Notes: generated from the sequence alone by a model not told the origin. 64,000 nt of DNA from Dysgonamonadaceae bacterium (GCA_031253625.1 JAIRVZ010000014.1:1-64000); one strand, 5' to 3'; shown: positions 9,467-18,665, numbered from the stretch's first letter. Made by a program: numbers and translations.

Positions 9467-10758
9467 AAAGCTGATTTGTCTTCATTGAAATCTTTCAATT
9501 TTACTTTGACCAATTTATTTATCAATTTTGAATCGTAATCAGCTTCGACTTTCACATAATTTTCTGTAAAACCGTGCATTTTTTTTCCTCTGCGAGTATG
9601 CTCGAATATAACCCATTTCTCTTTCCCTCGCTGCGAAAGATAAAAATCATGCCATTTCTTCGAAGAAATATCTAATAGCTGTTTACTCCTTTCCTGTTTT
9701 ACTTTCAGGTCGACTACATAATCGATTTTCAAAGCTTGAGTTCCCTGTCTTTCCGAATAAGTGAACACATGCAATTGCGAAATCGGAAGACTTTCGATGA
9801 ATTGTTTAGCATTTTCGAAGTAAATATCCGTTTCGCCTCGTACTCCAACAATTACATCGACACCGATAAATGCGTCGGGCATTAATTCTTTGATTTTATG
9901 TATTTTAGCAGCGAAAAGCACAGTATCATATTTTCGATGCATCAACTTTAACACTTCATCCGAACCCGATTGCAACGGGATATGAAAATGAGGCGCAAAA
10001 TGTTTCGATTGAGCCACAAATTCGAGAATTTCGTCGGTCAATAAATTCGGCTCTATCGATGAGATCCTGAAACGTTCAATCGTTTCTACCTCATCTAAAG
10101 CTTTAATCAAATCGAGAAATGACTCTCCTGTGGATTTACCAAAATCTCCGATATTAACTCCTGTCAACACAATTTCTTTTCCACCCGAACTGCCGGCTTG
10201 ACGCGCCATTGCTACCAAATCTTCGATTTTTCCGTTGCGACTTTTTCCGCGAGCAAAAGGAATGGTGCAATAGGTGCAATAATAATCACAACCGTCTTGT
10301 ACTTTCAAAAAATGGCGAGTGCGGTCGTCGGCCGAACAGGAAGGCGCGAAAGTATGAATATCTTTTACTTTAGAAACAGCAATTTCGTGTTTACTTTTTT
10401 CCGGAAAAGCATCTTTCAGATAATTCAATAGATTTAACTTTTCTTCGGTTCCCAATACTAAATCTACACCTTCAATCTTTGAAATATCCCCAGGTTTTAG
10501 TTGGGCATAACAGCCTGTAACTACGATAAAAGCGCCGGGATATTGCTTGATTATCCTTCTGATTGCTTGACGGCCTTTTTTATCGGCCAACTCAGTTACC
10601 GAACATGTATTGACGACACAAATATCGGCCTGTTCTCCTGCAACGACTTTGCGTATTCCGTTTTCAGCCAACATTTTACCAATAGTCGAAGTTTCGGCAA
10701 AATTCAATTTACAGCCGAGTGTAAAATAAGCAACTTTATAACTTAACGTTTTATTCAC
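9430..10758 (-). CDS. mtaB: tRNA (N6-threonylcarbamoyladenosine(37)-C2)-methylthiotransferase MtaB
   Basis: TLGCKLNFAETSTIG, radical SAM CDYYCTYCTIPFARGKSRN, MiaB-like architecture. Confidence 0.92.
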   Translation of the reverse strand: MNKTLSYKVAYFTLGCKLNFAETSTIGKMLAENGIRKVVAGEQADICVVNTCSVTELADKKGRQAIRRIIKQYPGAFIVVTGCYAQLKPGDISKIEGVDLVLGTEEKLNLLNYLKDAFPEKSKHEIAVSKVKDIHTFAPSCSADDRTRHFLKVQDGCDYYCTYCTIPFARGKSRNGKIEDLVAMARQAGSSGGKEIVLTGVNIGDFGKSTGESFLDLIKALDEVETIERFRISSIEPNLLTDEILEFVAQSKHFAPHFHIPLQSGSDEVLKLMHRKYDTVLFAAKIHKIKELMPDAFIGVDVIVGVRGETDIYFENAKQFIESLPISQLHVFTYSERQGTQALKIDYVVDLKVKQERSKQLLDISSKKWHDFYLSQRGKEKWVIFEHTRRGKKMHGFTENYVKVEADYDSKLINKLVKVKLKDFNEDKSALTPKSPKGDLSE

Positions 10759-11827
10759 TGCTTAAATCCAATTTTTCATTATCAGAGCCTCGTTCGAAAT
10801 ATTGCTTTTTGAGAGGATTTTTAATATTCTCGCGATGCTGTTTTCTATTGTGAAAAATATCGACGGCCATGTATAGCGAATTACGAAAAGACTCTTCAGA
10901 TGCCACATTTTTTCCTGCAATATCATAAGCGGTTCCATGATCGGGAGAGGTGCGAATGACGGGCAATCCGGCTGTGAAGTTTACTCCTGCCTCCATGGCT
11001 AATGTTTTAAAAGGGGTCAATCCTTGGTCGTGATACATCGCCAAAACACCATCAAACTTTTCAAAAGCACTCGAACCAAAAAATCCATCGGCAGGATAAG
11101 GGCCAAAGCATAAAACACCTTGCTTTTCAGCCTCTTGCATTGCCGGAATGATAATTTCTTGTTCCTCTTTTCCCAACAATCCTTCTTCTCCTCCGTGGGG
11201 GTTCAAAGAAAGTACGGCTATACGCGGGCCGGTAATTCCGAAATCAGCATTCAAGCTTTCTTTAAAATCTTTCAACTTAGAAACCATTCTATCAACAGTC
11301 AAAAATTTAGAAACTTCCGACAACGGAATGTGTCCTGTAACCAAAGCTACACGCAGATTTTCGGTTGCCAATATCATCAAGGCATTTTTACCTGCTCCAG
11401 CTATTTCCTGAAGATATTCGGTGTGCCCGGGAAATTTGAAATTTTCGTTTTGTATGTTATACTTATTGATAGGCGCAGTAACCAAGACATCAATCAACCC
11501 GTCTCGAAGATCGGCTACCGCTCTTTTCAAAGCCATGAATGCGGCCTCTCCCGACTCTTGGGTAGATTTAGAGAGTTCTACTTTTACTTCTTCACTGACG
11601 CAATTAATAATGTTAATTTTATTACCTGCAGCAGATTGTGCTCCATTAACAATATTCAGGCTTACGTTGGGAATTTCTAACGCCTTTTTGTGGTAAGCTG
11701 CTACTTTCGCAGAACCATAAATAACTGGAGTGCAAAACTCCAATATCCTGACATCAGATAAGGTTTTGAGAATAATTTCATACCCTATTCCATTAATATC
11801 TCCGTGACTGATTCCTACTTTTATCAT
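10751..11827 (-). CDS. pdxA: 4-hydroxythreonine-4-phosphate dehydrogenase
   Basis: VGISHGDINGIGYEIILKTL, TAPINKYNIQ, GHTEYL, AMYHDQGLTPFKTLA, RTSPDHGTAYDIAGK. Confidence 0.95.
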   Translation of the reverse strand: MIKVGISHGDINGIGYEIILKTLSDVRILEFCTPVIYGSAKVAAYHKKALEIPNVSLNIVNGAQSAAGNKINIINCVSEEVKVELSKSTQESGEAAFMALKRAVADLRDGLIDVLVTAPINKYNIQNENFKFPGHTEYLQEIAGAGKNALMILATENLRVALVTGHIPLSEVSKFLTVDRMVSKLKDFKESLNADFGITGPRIAVLSLNPHGGEEGLLGKEEQEIIIPAMQEAEKQGVLCFGPYPADGFFGSSAFEKFDGVLAMYHDQGLTPFKTLAMEAGVNFTAGLPVIRTSPDHGTAYDIAGKNVASEESFRNSLYMAVDIFHNRKQHRENIKNPLKKQYFERGSDNEKLDLSSE

Positions 11828-11856
11828 TTTTCAAGAATTTTGCACAAAGATATAAA

Positions 11857-11927
11857 AACTAAGAACTAAGAACTAAGAACTAAGAACTAAATTTTTCAAT
11901 CAACAACTCTTAGTTCTTAGTTCTTGA
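11857..11927. repeat. Heptamer-armed intergenic hairpin (AACTAAG)n
   Basis: aactaagaactaagaactaagaactaagaactaa ... aactcttagttcttagttctt. Confidence 0.85.
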
Positions 11928-12944
11928 CGAAAGCATCCCGCAAGCAGCTAAAATATCTTCTCCACGTGAGGTTCGAATAGTACAAATGATGCCTTTTGAG
12001 TTCAGATAATCTCTGAATGCAGACATTGTTTTTTCGTCGGAGCTTTTTAAATCAACACCGGGAATCGCATGATAGCCGATAAGATTAACGCGGCAGGGTA
12101 TGCCTTCCAAGCGTTTCACTAAATCTCTGGCGTGTAACAAATCATCGTTCAATCCTTGAAACATAATATATTCGAAGGAAACACGGCGTTGATGTGCAAA
12201 ATCATATTTTCTGATTAAATCCAATACTTCTCGCATCGGATAAGCTTTTTCAACCGGCATTAATTCCAATCTTTGCTTGTCGTAAGGAGAATGTAAACTA
12301 ACGGCTAAGTGGCAATAACTTTCTTCGATAAAGCGTTTCAGATTAGGTAAAATTCCTATGGTAGAAACTGTTATCCGTTTCGGACTCCACGCATATCCGT
12401 AGGAGGCGGTTAAAATTTCCAACACTTTGAATAATTCATCCGTATTATCTAAAGGTTCCCCCATTCCCATAAAAACAACATTTGTCAGCTTGTCGTTTTC
12501 CGGTACGGATTGTATTTGATTCATTATTTCATTGGCAGAGAGATTGCCCGAAAATCCTTGTTTGCCAGTCATGCAAAAAAGACAGTTCATCTTGCATCCC
12601 ACTTGTGAAGATACACAAAGGGTAGCCCTGTCTTCCTCAGGAATGTAAACTGTTTCGACGAAATGACCATTATTTGTTTGAAACAAATATTTTACAGTTC
12701 CATCTTTTGAACGTTGTTGTTGAACGGGAGGCTGCGCATTAATTTCGTATTTTTCTTTAAGCTTTTCCCGATTTGCAGCAGAAAGGTTAGTCATTTCATC
12801 AATCAACTTCACTTTTTTCTTGTATAACCAATCGGTTATTTGCTTGGCAGTAAAAGCCGGCATTCCCAATTTGGAACAAATCGATTGGAGTTCTTGCAAT
12901 GTTTTTCCGAGTAAAGCTTCTTTTCCCATATTATTATCGTTCAA
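11910..12944 (-). CDS. rlmN: 23S rRNA (adenine2503-C2)-methyltransferase RlmN
   Basis: SSQVGCKMNCLFCMTGKQGFSGNL radical SAM motif; MGMGEPLDN. Confidence 0.95.
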   Translation of the reverse strand: MNDNNMGKEALLGKTLQELQSICSKLGMPAFTAKQITDWLYKKKVKLIDEMTNLSAANREKLKEKYEINAQPPVQQQRSKDGTVKYLFQTNNGHFVETVYIPEEDRATLCVSSQVGCKMNCLFCMTGKQGFSGNLSANEIMNQIQSVPENDKLTNVVFMGMGEPLDNTDELFKVLEILTASYGYAWSPKRITVSTIGILPNLKRFIEESYCHLAVSLHSPYDKQRLELMPVEKAYPMREVLDLIRKYDFAHQRRVSFEYIMFQGLNDDLLHARDLVKRLEGIPCRVNLIGYHAIPGVDLKSSDEKTMSAFRDYLNSKGIICTIRTSRGEDILAACGMLSSRTKN

Positions 12945-12953
12945 TTAATACGT

Positions 12954-13060
12954 CCTGAAAGGGCGACATATTGATTACGCCCTTTCAGGGCTTGGGTTAA
13001 CTGGTGCATCCTGGGTCATAGGGCGTTGCCCCATGCTATTGATATAAGGCTTTCAGCCTT
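12954..13060. repeat. Intergenic palindromic repeat block
   Basis: cctgaaagggcg (12954-12965) / cgccctttcagg (12978-12989), then gggcgttgccccatgctattgatataaggctttcagcctt. Confidence 0.7.
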
Positions 13061-13063
13061 TTA

Positions 13064-13099
13064 CAAAAAAAGCTGCCTCAATGAAAGCAGCCTTTTTAG
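13064..13099 (-). terminator. Rho-independent terminator of the rpsB-tsf unit
   Basis: aaaaaaagctgcctcaatgaaagcagccttttt stem with T-run on the minus strand. Confidence 0.75.
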
Positions 13100-13121
13100 T
13101 TATTTACATGAAATTGACTAC

Positions 13122-13946
13122 TTATTCAGCATTCAAAGTTACACGTTTGAATTCAACAACTGTCAGGTCTTTATTTTGTTGTTTCAAATATTGTTCAACA
13201 GTTATTTTTGCATCTTTGATGAAAGCTTGAGCCAACAATGTGTTTTCTTGGAAGTACTTAACCAAAGCACCTTCTGCAATCTTATCAAGGATAGCTTCGG
13301 GTTTGCCTGCCTCTTGTGCTTTTTCGCGAGCAATTTTCAATTCGCGGTCAATGATTTCCTGAGAAACTTCTTCTTTAGTAACAGCAACAGGATTCATTGC
13401 GGCAACTTGCATAGCAACATCTTTTGCCACTTGAGTATCAACACCTGCTTGATTGAAACCTACGATAGTAGATAATTTATTTCCCGGGTGGATGTAAGCA
13501 ATTGTAGTTGGAGCAGAAATAAATTCATAAGCACCGAGTTCCATTTTTTCGCCTGTAACACCAATTCTGTCTATTACCAATTGAGCGATTGAACGACCGT
13601 TGATTATCAAAGCGTTCAATTCTTCAATACTTTTCGGTTTATTTTCTAATGCTGCATTAAGAATTAATTTAGTTAAAGCAATAAAATCTGCATTTTTAGC
13701 AACAAAATCTGTTTCGCATTTCAAAGCAACGATAGCGGAAAAATCGCCATTAGTTGCAGCGATACAACATCCTTCAGAAGCTTCGCGGTCTTCGCGTTTA
13801 GCGGCAACTGCTTGTCCTTTTTTACGGATGATTTCTATTGCTTTATCATAATCTCCTTCTGCCTCGTTTAGTGCATTTTTACAGTCCATCATTCCGGCGC
13901 CGGTCATTTTGCGGAGATGGGTTATATCAGCCATTGTAACTGCCAT
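13122..13946 (-). CDS. tsf: Translation elongation factor Ts
   Basis: ITHLRKMTGAGMMDCKNALNEAEGDYDKAIEIIRKKG. Confidence 0.97.
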   Translation of the reverse strand: MAVTMADITHLRKMTGAGMMDCKNALNEAEGDYDKAIEIIRKKGQAVAAKREDREASEGCCIAATNGDFSAIVALKCETDFVAKNADFIALTKLILNAALENKPKSIEELNALIINGRSIAQLVIDRIGVTGEKMELGAYEFISAPTTIAYIHPGNKLSTIVGFNQAGVDTQVAKDVAMQVAAMNPVAVTKEEVSQEIIDRELKIAREKAQEAGKPEAILDKIAEGALVKYFQENTLLAQAFIKDAKITVEQYLKQQNKDLTVVEFKRVTLNAE

Positions 13947-13956
13947 AATCTTTTTT

Positions 13957-14039
13957 GAATTAAGAATTAAGAATTAAGAATTAAGAATTAAAAGCCGAAA
14001 TAATACCTTTTAATTCTTAATTCTTAACTCTTAATTGAG
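13957..14039. repeat. Heptamer-armed intergenic hairpin (AATTAAG)n
   Basis: gaattaagaattaagaattaagaattaagaattaaaa ... ttttaattcttaattcttaactcttaatt. Confidence 0.85.
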
Positions 14040-14043
14040 TTAT

Positions 14044-14883
14044 TTATTCTTCTTCTTTAGCGAATTTGCTTGCAACATTTGCGTTCAAAGCATCTTCATC
14101 TTCTTTAGCGATGATTTCTTTTTTCGCTACTTTTGCTTTTCTCTCTCTTTTTGGTGCAGGAGCCTCTTCAGCAGCTGCTGTGTCGATTTTTTCTATTTTG
14201 CGTTCTTCCAATCCTTCTTTGATAGCATCGCACATAGCACCTAAGATAACTTCAACAGATTTTGTTGCATCATCATTAGCCGGAATTACGAAATCAATAT
14301 TATCGGGATTTGAGTTGGTATCTACCATCGCAAATACGGGAATACCCAAACGGTTTGCTTCTGCAACAGCGATATGTTCTTTCATCACGTCGATTACAAA
14401 CAGCGCAGAAGGAAGACGATTCAAATCGGCAATTGAACCCAAGTTCTTTTCCAATTTGGCACGTTGACGGGTTATTTGAAGTTTTTCTCTTTTTGAAAGA
14501 GCATCGAACGTACCATCTTTAGTCATTTTATCGATGGTAGTCATTTTTTTCACCGCTTTACGAATAGTCGGGAAGTTTGTTAACATCCCACCCGGCCAAC
14601 GCTCGATTACATAAGGCATACCTACAGAAGTAGACATTTCTGCAACGACTTGTTTAGCCTGTTTTTTAGTAGCAACAAACAATATTTTGCGACCTGATTT
14701 CGCGATTTGTTTCAAAGCGGCAGCAGCCTCATCGGCTTTAGCAACTGTTTTGTGAAGGTCAATGATATGAATACCATTGCGCTCCATAAAGATGTAAGGA
14801 GCCATAGCGGGGTTCCACTTTCTTTTTAAGTGTCCGAAGTGTACTCCGGCTTCCAATAATTGATCAAAATTTAATCTTGACAT
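14044..14883 (-). CDS. rpsB: 30S ribosomal protein S2
   Basis: FDQLLEAGVHFGHLKRKWNPAMAPYIFMERNGIHIIDLHKT. Confidence 0.97.
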   Translation of the reverse strand: MSRLNFDQLLEAGVHFGHLKRKWNPAMAPYIFMERNGIHIIDLHKTVAKADEAAAALKQIAKSGRKILFVATKKQAKQVVAEMSTSVGMPYVIERWPGGMLTNFPTIRKAVKKMTTIDKMTKDGTFDALSKREKLQITRQRAKLEKNLGSIADLNRLPSALFVIDVMKEHIAVAEANRLGIPVFAMVDTNSNPDNIDFVIPANDDATKSVEVILGAMCDAIKEGLEERKIEKIDTAAAEEAPAPKRERKAKVAKKEIIAKEDEDALNANVASKFAKEEE

Positions 14884-15002
14884 AATTTTTTGTTTAATTT
14901 TCGTTTACTTTCTTTTTTGTTTACACCAATCTTCAGGCAGTTATCCGACAACCAACTTGCAGAACAAGTCCTAAAGATTTAGATACTAAACGGAGATCCA
15001 AA

Positions 15003-15389
15003 TTAACGTTTAGAGAATTGGAATCTCTTTCTTGCTTTGGGTTGACCCGGTTTTTTTCTTTCCACTTCGCGTGGGTCGCGAGTCATGAAACCTTCTGAAC
15101 GAAGAGCAGGTTTGCTTTCCGGATTAATTTTCACCAATGCACGGGCGATACCCAAACGGGCAGCTTCTGATTGGCCTTTGAAACCTCCACCTGTGAGATT
15201 AATCATAATGTCGTATTGTCCGTCTACACCAATTTTGTTTAACGGCTGTTTTACAACATATTGAAGCATGGGTGAAGGAAAATAAATTTCAAGCTCACGC
15301 TTGTTGATAACGATCTTTCCAGATCCTTCTTTAACGTATACTCGCGCTATGGCAGCTTTACGTCTTCCTAATGCGTTTATAACTTCCAT
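15003..15389 (-). CDS. rpsI: 30S ribosomal protein S9
   Basis: MEVINALGRRKAAIARVYVKEG...KARKRFQFSKR. The track start at 15467 adds an implausible extension that overlaps rplM. Confidence 0.97.
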   Translation of the reverse strand: MEVINALGRRKAAIARVYVKEGSGKIVINKRELEIYFPSPMLQYVVKQPLNKIGVDGQYDIMINLTGGGFKGQSEAARLGIARALVKINPESKPALRSEGFMTRDPREVERKKPGQPKARKRFQFSKR

Positions 15390-15393
15390 GTTG

Positions 15394-15852
15394 TTATTTA
15401 AGTAAATTAATATCAATGTTTTTAGGTTGTTGAGCTTCGTGTTTGTGTTCAGCTCCTTCGTAAACATAAAGATTACCCAAGATTTGAGCGCCTAAGCGAT
15501 TTTTGGGTAACATCCCTTTTACTACTTTTCTGAACAAACGCTCACCACCATCTTTTTTCAACAATGCTGCGGGGGTGTTTTCTCTCTGACCTCCGGGATA
15601 ACCTGTATGGCTCAAATAGATACGATCATTCCATTTGTTTCCTGTCATCTCAACCTTAGAGGCATTGATAATAATTACGTTGTCGCCACAATCTACGTGA
15701 GGCGTGAAATTGGGTTTGTACTTGCCACGCAAAAGTTTTGCAACTTTTGAGGCAATACGTCCCAAATTTTGTCCGGTTGCATCTACTACAACCCATTCTT
15801 TGTTAACAGTTGCCTTGTTAGCAGAAATGGTCTTAAAACTTAAAGTATCCAC
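15394..15852 (-). CDS. rplM: 50S ribosomal protein L13
   Basis: WVVVDATGQNLGRIASKVAKLLRGKYKPNFTPHVDCGDNVIIINA. Confidence 0.97.
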   Translation of the reverse strand: MDTLSFKTISANKATVNKEWVVVDATGQNLGRIASKVAKLLRGKYKPNFTPHVDCGDNVIIINASKVEMTGNKWNDRIYLSHTGYPGGQRENTPAALLKKDGGERLFRKVVKGMLPKNRLGAQILGNLYVYEGAEHKHEAQQPKNIDINLLK

Positions 15853-16542
15853 TGCTTTTAATTTTTTTTATTAGTTAATAATTGACTCTCTTTGATTTGC
15901 CCTTACAATATCCACTTTGGACACACTGGAATAATAATAAGTTCAAAATCAAACACTTACATCTCGTGAATAATATTCGGCCTGCAAAGGTAATCTTTTT
16001 TCGGGAATCTGCAAGGGGTTTTATATCAAAATTGAGAGTGGAGAATTGAAAGTTAAAAATTATTTTTGCAAAAAATAAACAAAACACTCATACAACAAGG
16101 CACAAAAATCACTCCTCTATTTTTGTGTTCGCCTGTTAAGGATTGGTAATTTTTGGAATTAAACAGCATACGCATTTTGTATATTTACTTTTCTGCAAGA
16201 GCATAAAAATATATAAAATACGCACAACAAAAACTAAAAAATATACATTTCACGCACATAAAAAATCAATCGTAATTAATTGTTTATAAATATTTTTCGT
16301 GATAAATTAACATATTTAGCAAAAAAATTGTATTATTGCGTGTAATTGCGTCAATTTAACCGTTGTGCGTCAGCGCCGAGAGCGTTGTCGAAAAAGTAAC
16401 CATACCGAGAATAGAGTACAACCACCTTAAATAATTGCATCTCAATATCATTGTGTAGATATTGTGAAGCAATGTAAAAGAAATGAACAATACGAGGAAA
16501 GGAAAATCGAAAAGAGTACTGTAATTACAAAAAAATACCGTA

Positions 16543-16659
16543 ATGATATACACATGTAAATGGTGTGGTCGTGATTATGATTACAATAACTCACATGGCT
16601 CCTGCTATGATTATTGTAGCGCAAAATGTCGACATGAGGCAAAAGCAGCGGGTCAATAA
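16543..16659 (+). CDS. Short Cys-rich (zinc-ribbon-like) protein, 38 aa
   Basis: MIYTCKWCGRDYDYNNSHGSCYDYCSAKCRHEAKAAGQ*; CxxC...CxxxCxxxC. Below the length cut-off of the ORF track. Confidence 0.55.
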   Translation: MIYTCKWCGRDYDYNNSHGSCYDYCSAKCRHEAKAAGQ

Positions 16660-16722
16660 TCCTCACCAAAGAGAAGTTGTTAAAGAGGTCATTGTAGTGT
16701 CACTCGAAAACAGCCAAGTTTT

Positions 16723-16752
16723 GACCCCTTCATTTTAAGTAGTGAAGGGGTC
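16723..16752 (+). terminator. Terminator-like hairpin
   Basis: gaccccttca-tttaagtagtgaaggggtc followed by tatttctc; 10-bp perfect stem. Confidence 0.6.
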
Positions 16753-16799
16753 TATTTCTCAAAAACAAAATCTTTTACCAAATTTTGTACAAGAAAGCA

Positions 16800-17570
16800 A
16801 ATGCAGCCCGGAAAATAAGTAAAACAAACATGCTACAGAATAGAAAGTTCAATCCGACAACGATTGAAAAATACAGTCGTTTCAACAAGGAGGTACACTC
16901 CGACAATTTAGTGGAAACGGGAAATCGCCCTGAAAAGATTTTATTTGGAAAAGTAACAGAACTGAAAAGCGAGTACAAGTTGAAAATTGGTGGAATTGAC
17001 AAAGTATCACGTCCCGAAAATTGTGTGTAGCCGACAATTTTGTGGAAAAGGCAACCGCCCGAAAAGTAAGTACACTTCGATTTTTTTGGAAAAGTAACAG
17101 AATTAAAAAGCGAGTGCAACTCGAAAATTGTGTGTAATTGACAAAGCGTCGCGTCTCGAAAATTGTGTGCAGCCGACAATTTTGTGAAAAGGCAACCGCC
17201 TGAAAAGTAAGTACATTTCGACAATGAAGCGGAAATTGAAACCGTCTCGAAAATGAATTACAGCCTGACACCAAATTGAGTAGCGACAACACTCTCGGAA
17301 GAATGCCGAACGCACAACATGCGGTTTGGCGAGAGCGGGGGTGTATGCCCGCAGAAACATTTGTGCGAATTTGGAAGTTTATCGCCCGCTCGAACATTTG
17401 TGTACCCCCCGCCCTCGCCAAGCCGCCACCACGTTACCTGCAAGCGGCGGACAGCGTAGCGGACAAAGCAGCCTGACTTGAAAAGGAAGTACAGCCCGAC
17501 AATGAAATAGAAAATTGAACGTTAAACAAAATACAAACCGTCCGACAAGGACACAAAATTAAAAAGAGAT
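16800..17570. repeat. Degenerate tandem-repeat region
   Basis: About 141-bp units: ggaaaagtaacagaaYtRaaaagcgagt...ccgacaattttgtggaaaaggcaaccgccYgaaaagtaagtaca (about 16945 and 17086). The ccgacaattt block recurs at 16900, 17031 and 17173, with shorter degenerate echoes to about 17530. Confidence 0.75.
17321..17426. repeat. Large imperfect hairpin
   Basis: gcggtttggcgagagcgggggtgta (17321-17345) versus tgtaccccccgccctcgccaagccgc (17401-17426). Confidence 0.8.
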
Positions 17571-17997
17571 GAGAGAAGTAATAAAGCAAAGAATATTTTC
17601 CTACATTATATTAGGAGTGCTTTGTGCGATAATGCCGTATATTACTGCTATTGTATTGATTATTGCTACAGGAGACAGAATAATAGGATTATCTTATTGT
17701 TTTATCCCTTCGACTATAATTGCACATTTCATTTTCGCAATAGTTTTTCTGAAAGTAAAAAAAATATTGAAATATACACTTCCATTAGTAACTGCATTGA
17801 TTTCTATTATTGGAACATATTTTTTTGGTTCTCTCAATTTATTTCATATAGAATTTGATATGTATGGCTATTGGGATATGGTTTTAATTCACTTCATAAT
17901 TGCAACGACTACGTGGGAAATAATATATCATATTTTAAAATTATTGAAAACAGAACGTATTGAAAATGAAAAGAGGGACAAACTTGGCGAATATTGA
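17569..17997 (+). CDS. Orphan multi-pass membrane protein, 142 aa
   Basis: Several hydrophobic segments (YIILGVLCAIMPYITAIVLIIA, FIPSTIIAHFIFAIVFL, LPLVTALISIIGTYFFG); ATG with upstream AAAAAGAG. Confidence 0.6.
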   Translation: MREVIKQRIFSYIILGVLCAIMPYITAIVLIIATGDRIIGLSYCFIPSTIIAHFIFAIVFLKVKKILKYTLPLVTALISIIGTYFFGSLNLFHIEFDMYGYWDMVLIHFIIATTTWEIIYHILKLLKTERIENEKRDKLGEY

Positions 17998-18071
17998 TAT
18001 ACAATTCCGCAATATGACCGATAGACAAACGCCAGCAGGTAACGAGCGGAATTCTATGTTTCCCCAAAAAA

Positions 18072-18665
18072 TTATGCGGCATCACTGATTCTAAATACTA
18101 ATAAACCAGAGGCTCTGTCGATTTTATTATATAGTAATTCTTCTTTTTCTCTGACTTCTTTTGTGTATACCAAGACATCATCATTTTCAATTCCTTTTGT
18201 ATAAAGTAAGTCATGGTATTCCGAGCAAAGTGATTTTATTTCTTTGATTTCTTTTGAATAGGAATCTTTTACTTCAAAATATGATAATAACGTAATTATT
18301 GTTTCTAATCTATGGCCGACAATATCCAACGTATTTACAATTGTAAGTTTGTCTTTTGACGTGTTGGCTTCTTGTTGCACTAACATATTTATTTTTCGAT
18401 AAAATGCCTGTAACTCATCTATGCGGTCTGCTATCAAATCCTTTTTATCACTTCGGATTTTCATTTGCCTATCAAGTACACTGGGAATATACACGGCTAT
18501 AAAAATAGTAGTGACAAGTGTTGCAACATCAACAATATTTAAAGTTTCCGACAGGGGGATGCTGTAGTAATGACGTATAGCAATACCGATAACAACACCC
18601 AAAATGAGCAGAAAAAAATAAAGTATATATTTTATTCTTTTCGCTTTTACATTTATTGAAGCCAT
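18072..18665 (-). CDS. Hypothetical protein with two N-terminal TM helices
   Basis: 197 aa; IKYILYFFLLILGVVIGIAI and VDVATLVTTIFIAVYIPSVL, then a coiled helical region. Confidence 0.6.
   Translation of the reverse strand: MASINVKAKRIKYILYFFLLILGVVIGIAIRHYYSIPLSETLNIVDVATLVTTIFIAVYIPSVLDRQMKIRSDKKDLIADRIDELQAFYRKINMLVQQEANTSKDKLTIVNTLDIVGHRLETIITLLSYFEVKDSYSKEIKEIKSLCSEYHDLLYTKGIENDDVLVYTKEVREKEELLYNKIDRASGLLVFRISDAA

Noticed and set aside
15390-15467. N-terminal extension of rpsI in the ORF track
   Set aside because: Overlaps the rplM 3' end; the conserved S9 start is MEVINALGRRK at 15389.
16900-17222. Possible CRISPR array in the repeated region
   Set aside because: Units are long (~141 bp), diverged and contiguous, with no short conserved repeat/unique spacer pattern and no cas genes nearby.
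17321-17441. True integron attC site
   Set aside because: AAC...GTT geometry is suggestive, but the core sequences do not fit RYYYAAC/GTTRRRY and no integrase is visible; kept only as an inference.
16775-17443. Overlapping minus-strand ORFs (149, 179, 85 and 61 aa) with repeated KCTYFSGGCLF peptides
   Set aside because: They translate a degenerate DNA repeat in several frames at once, have no coherent domain, and arise because the repeat unit is about 141 bp (divisible by 3).
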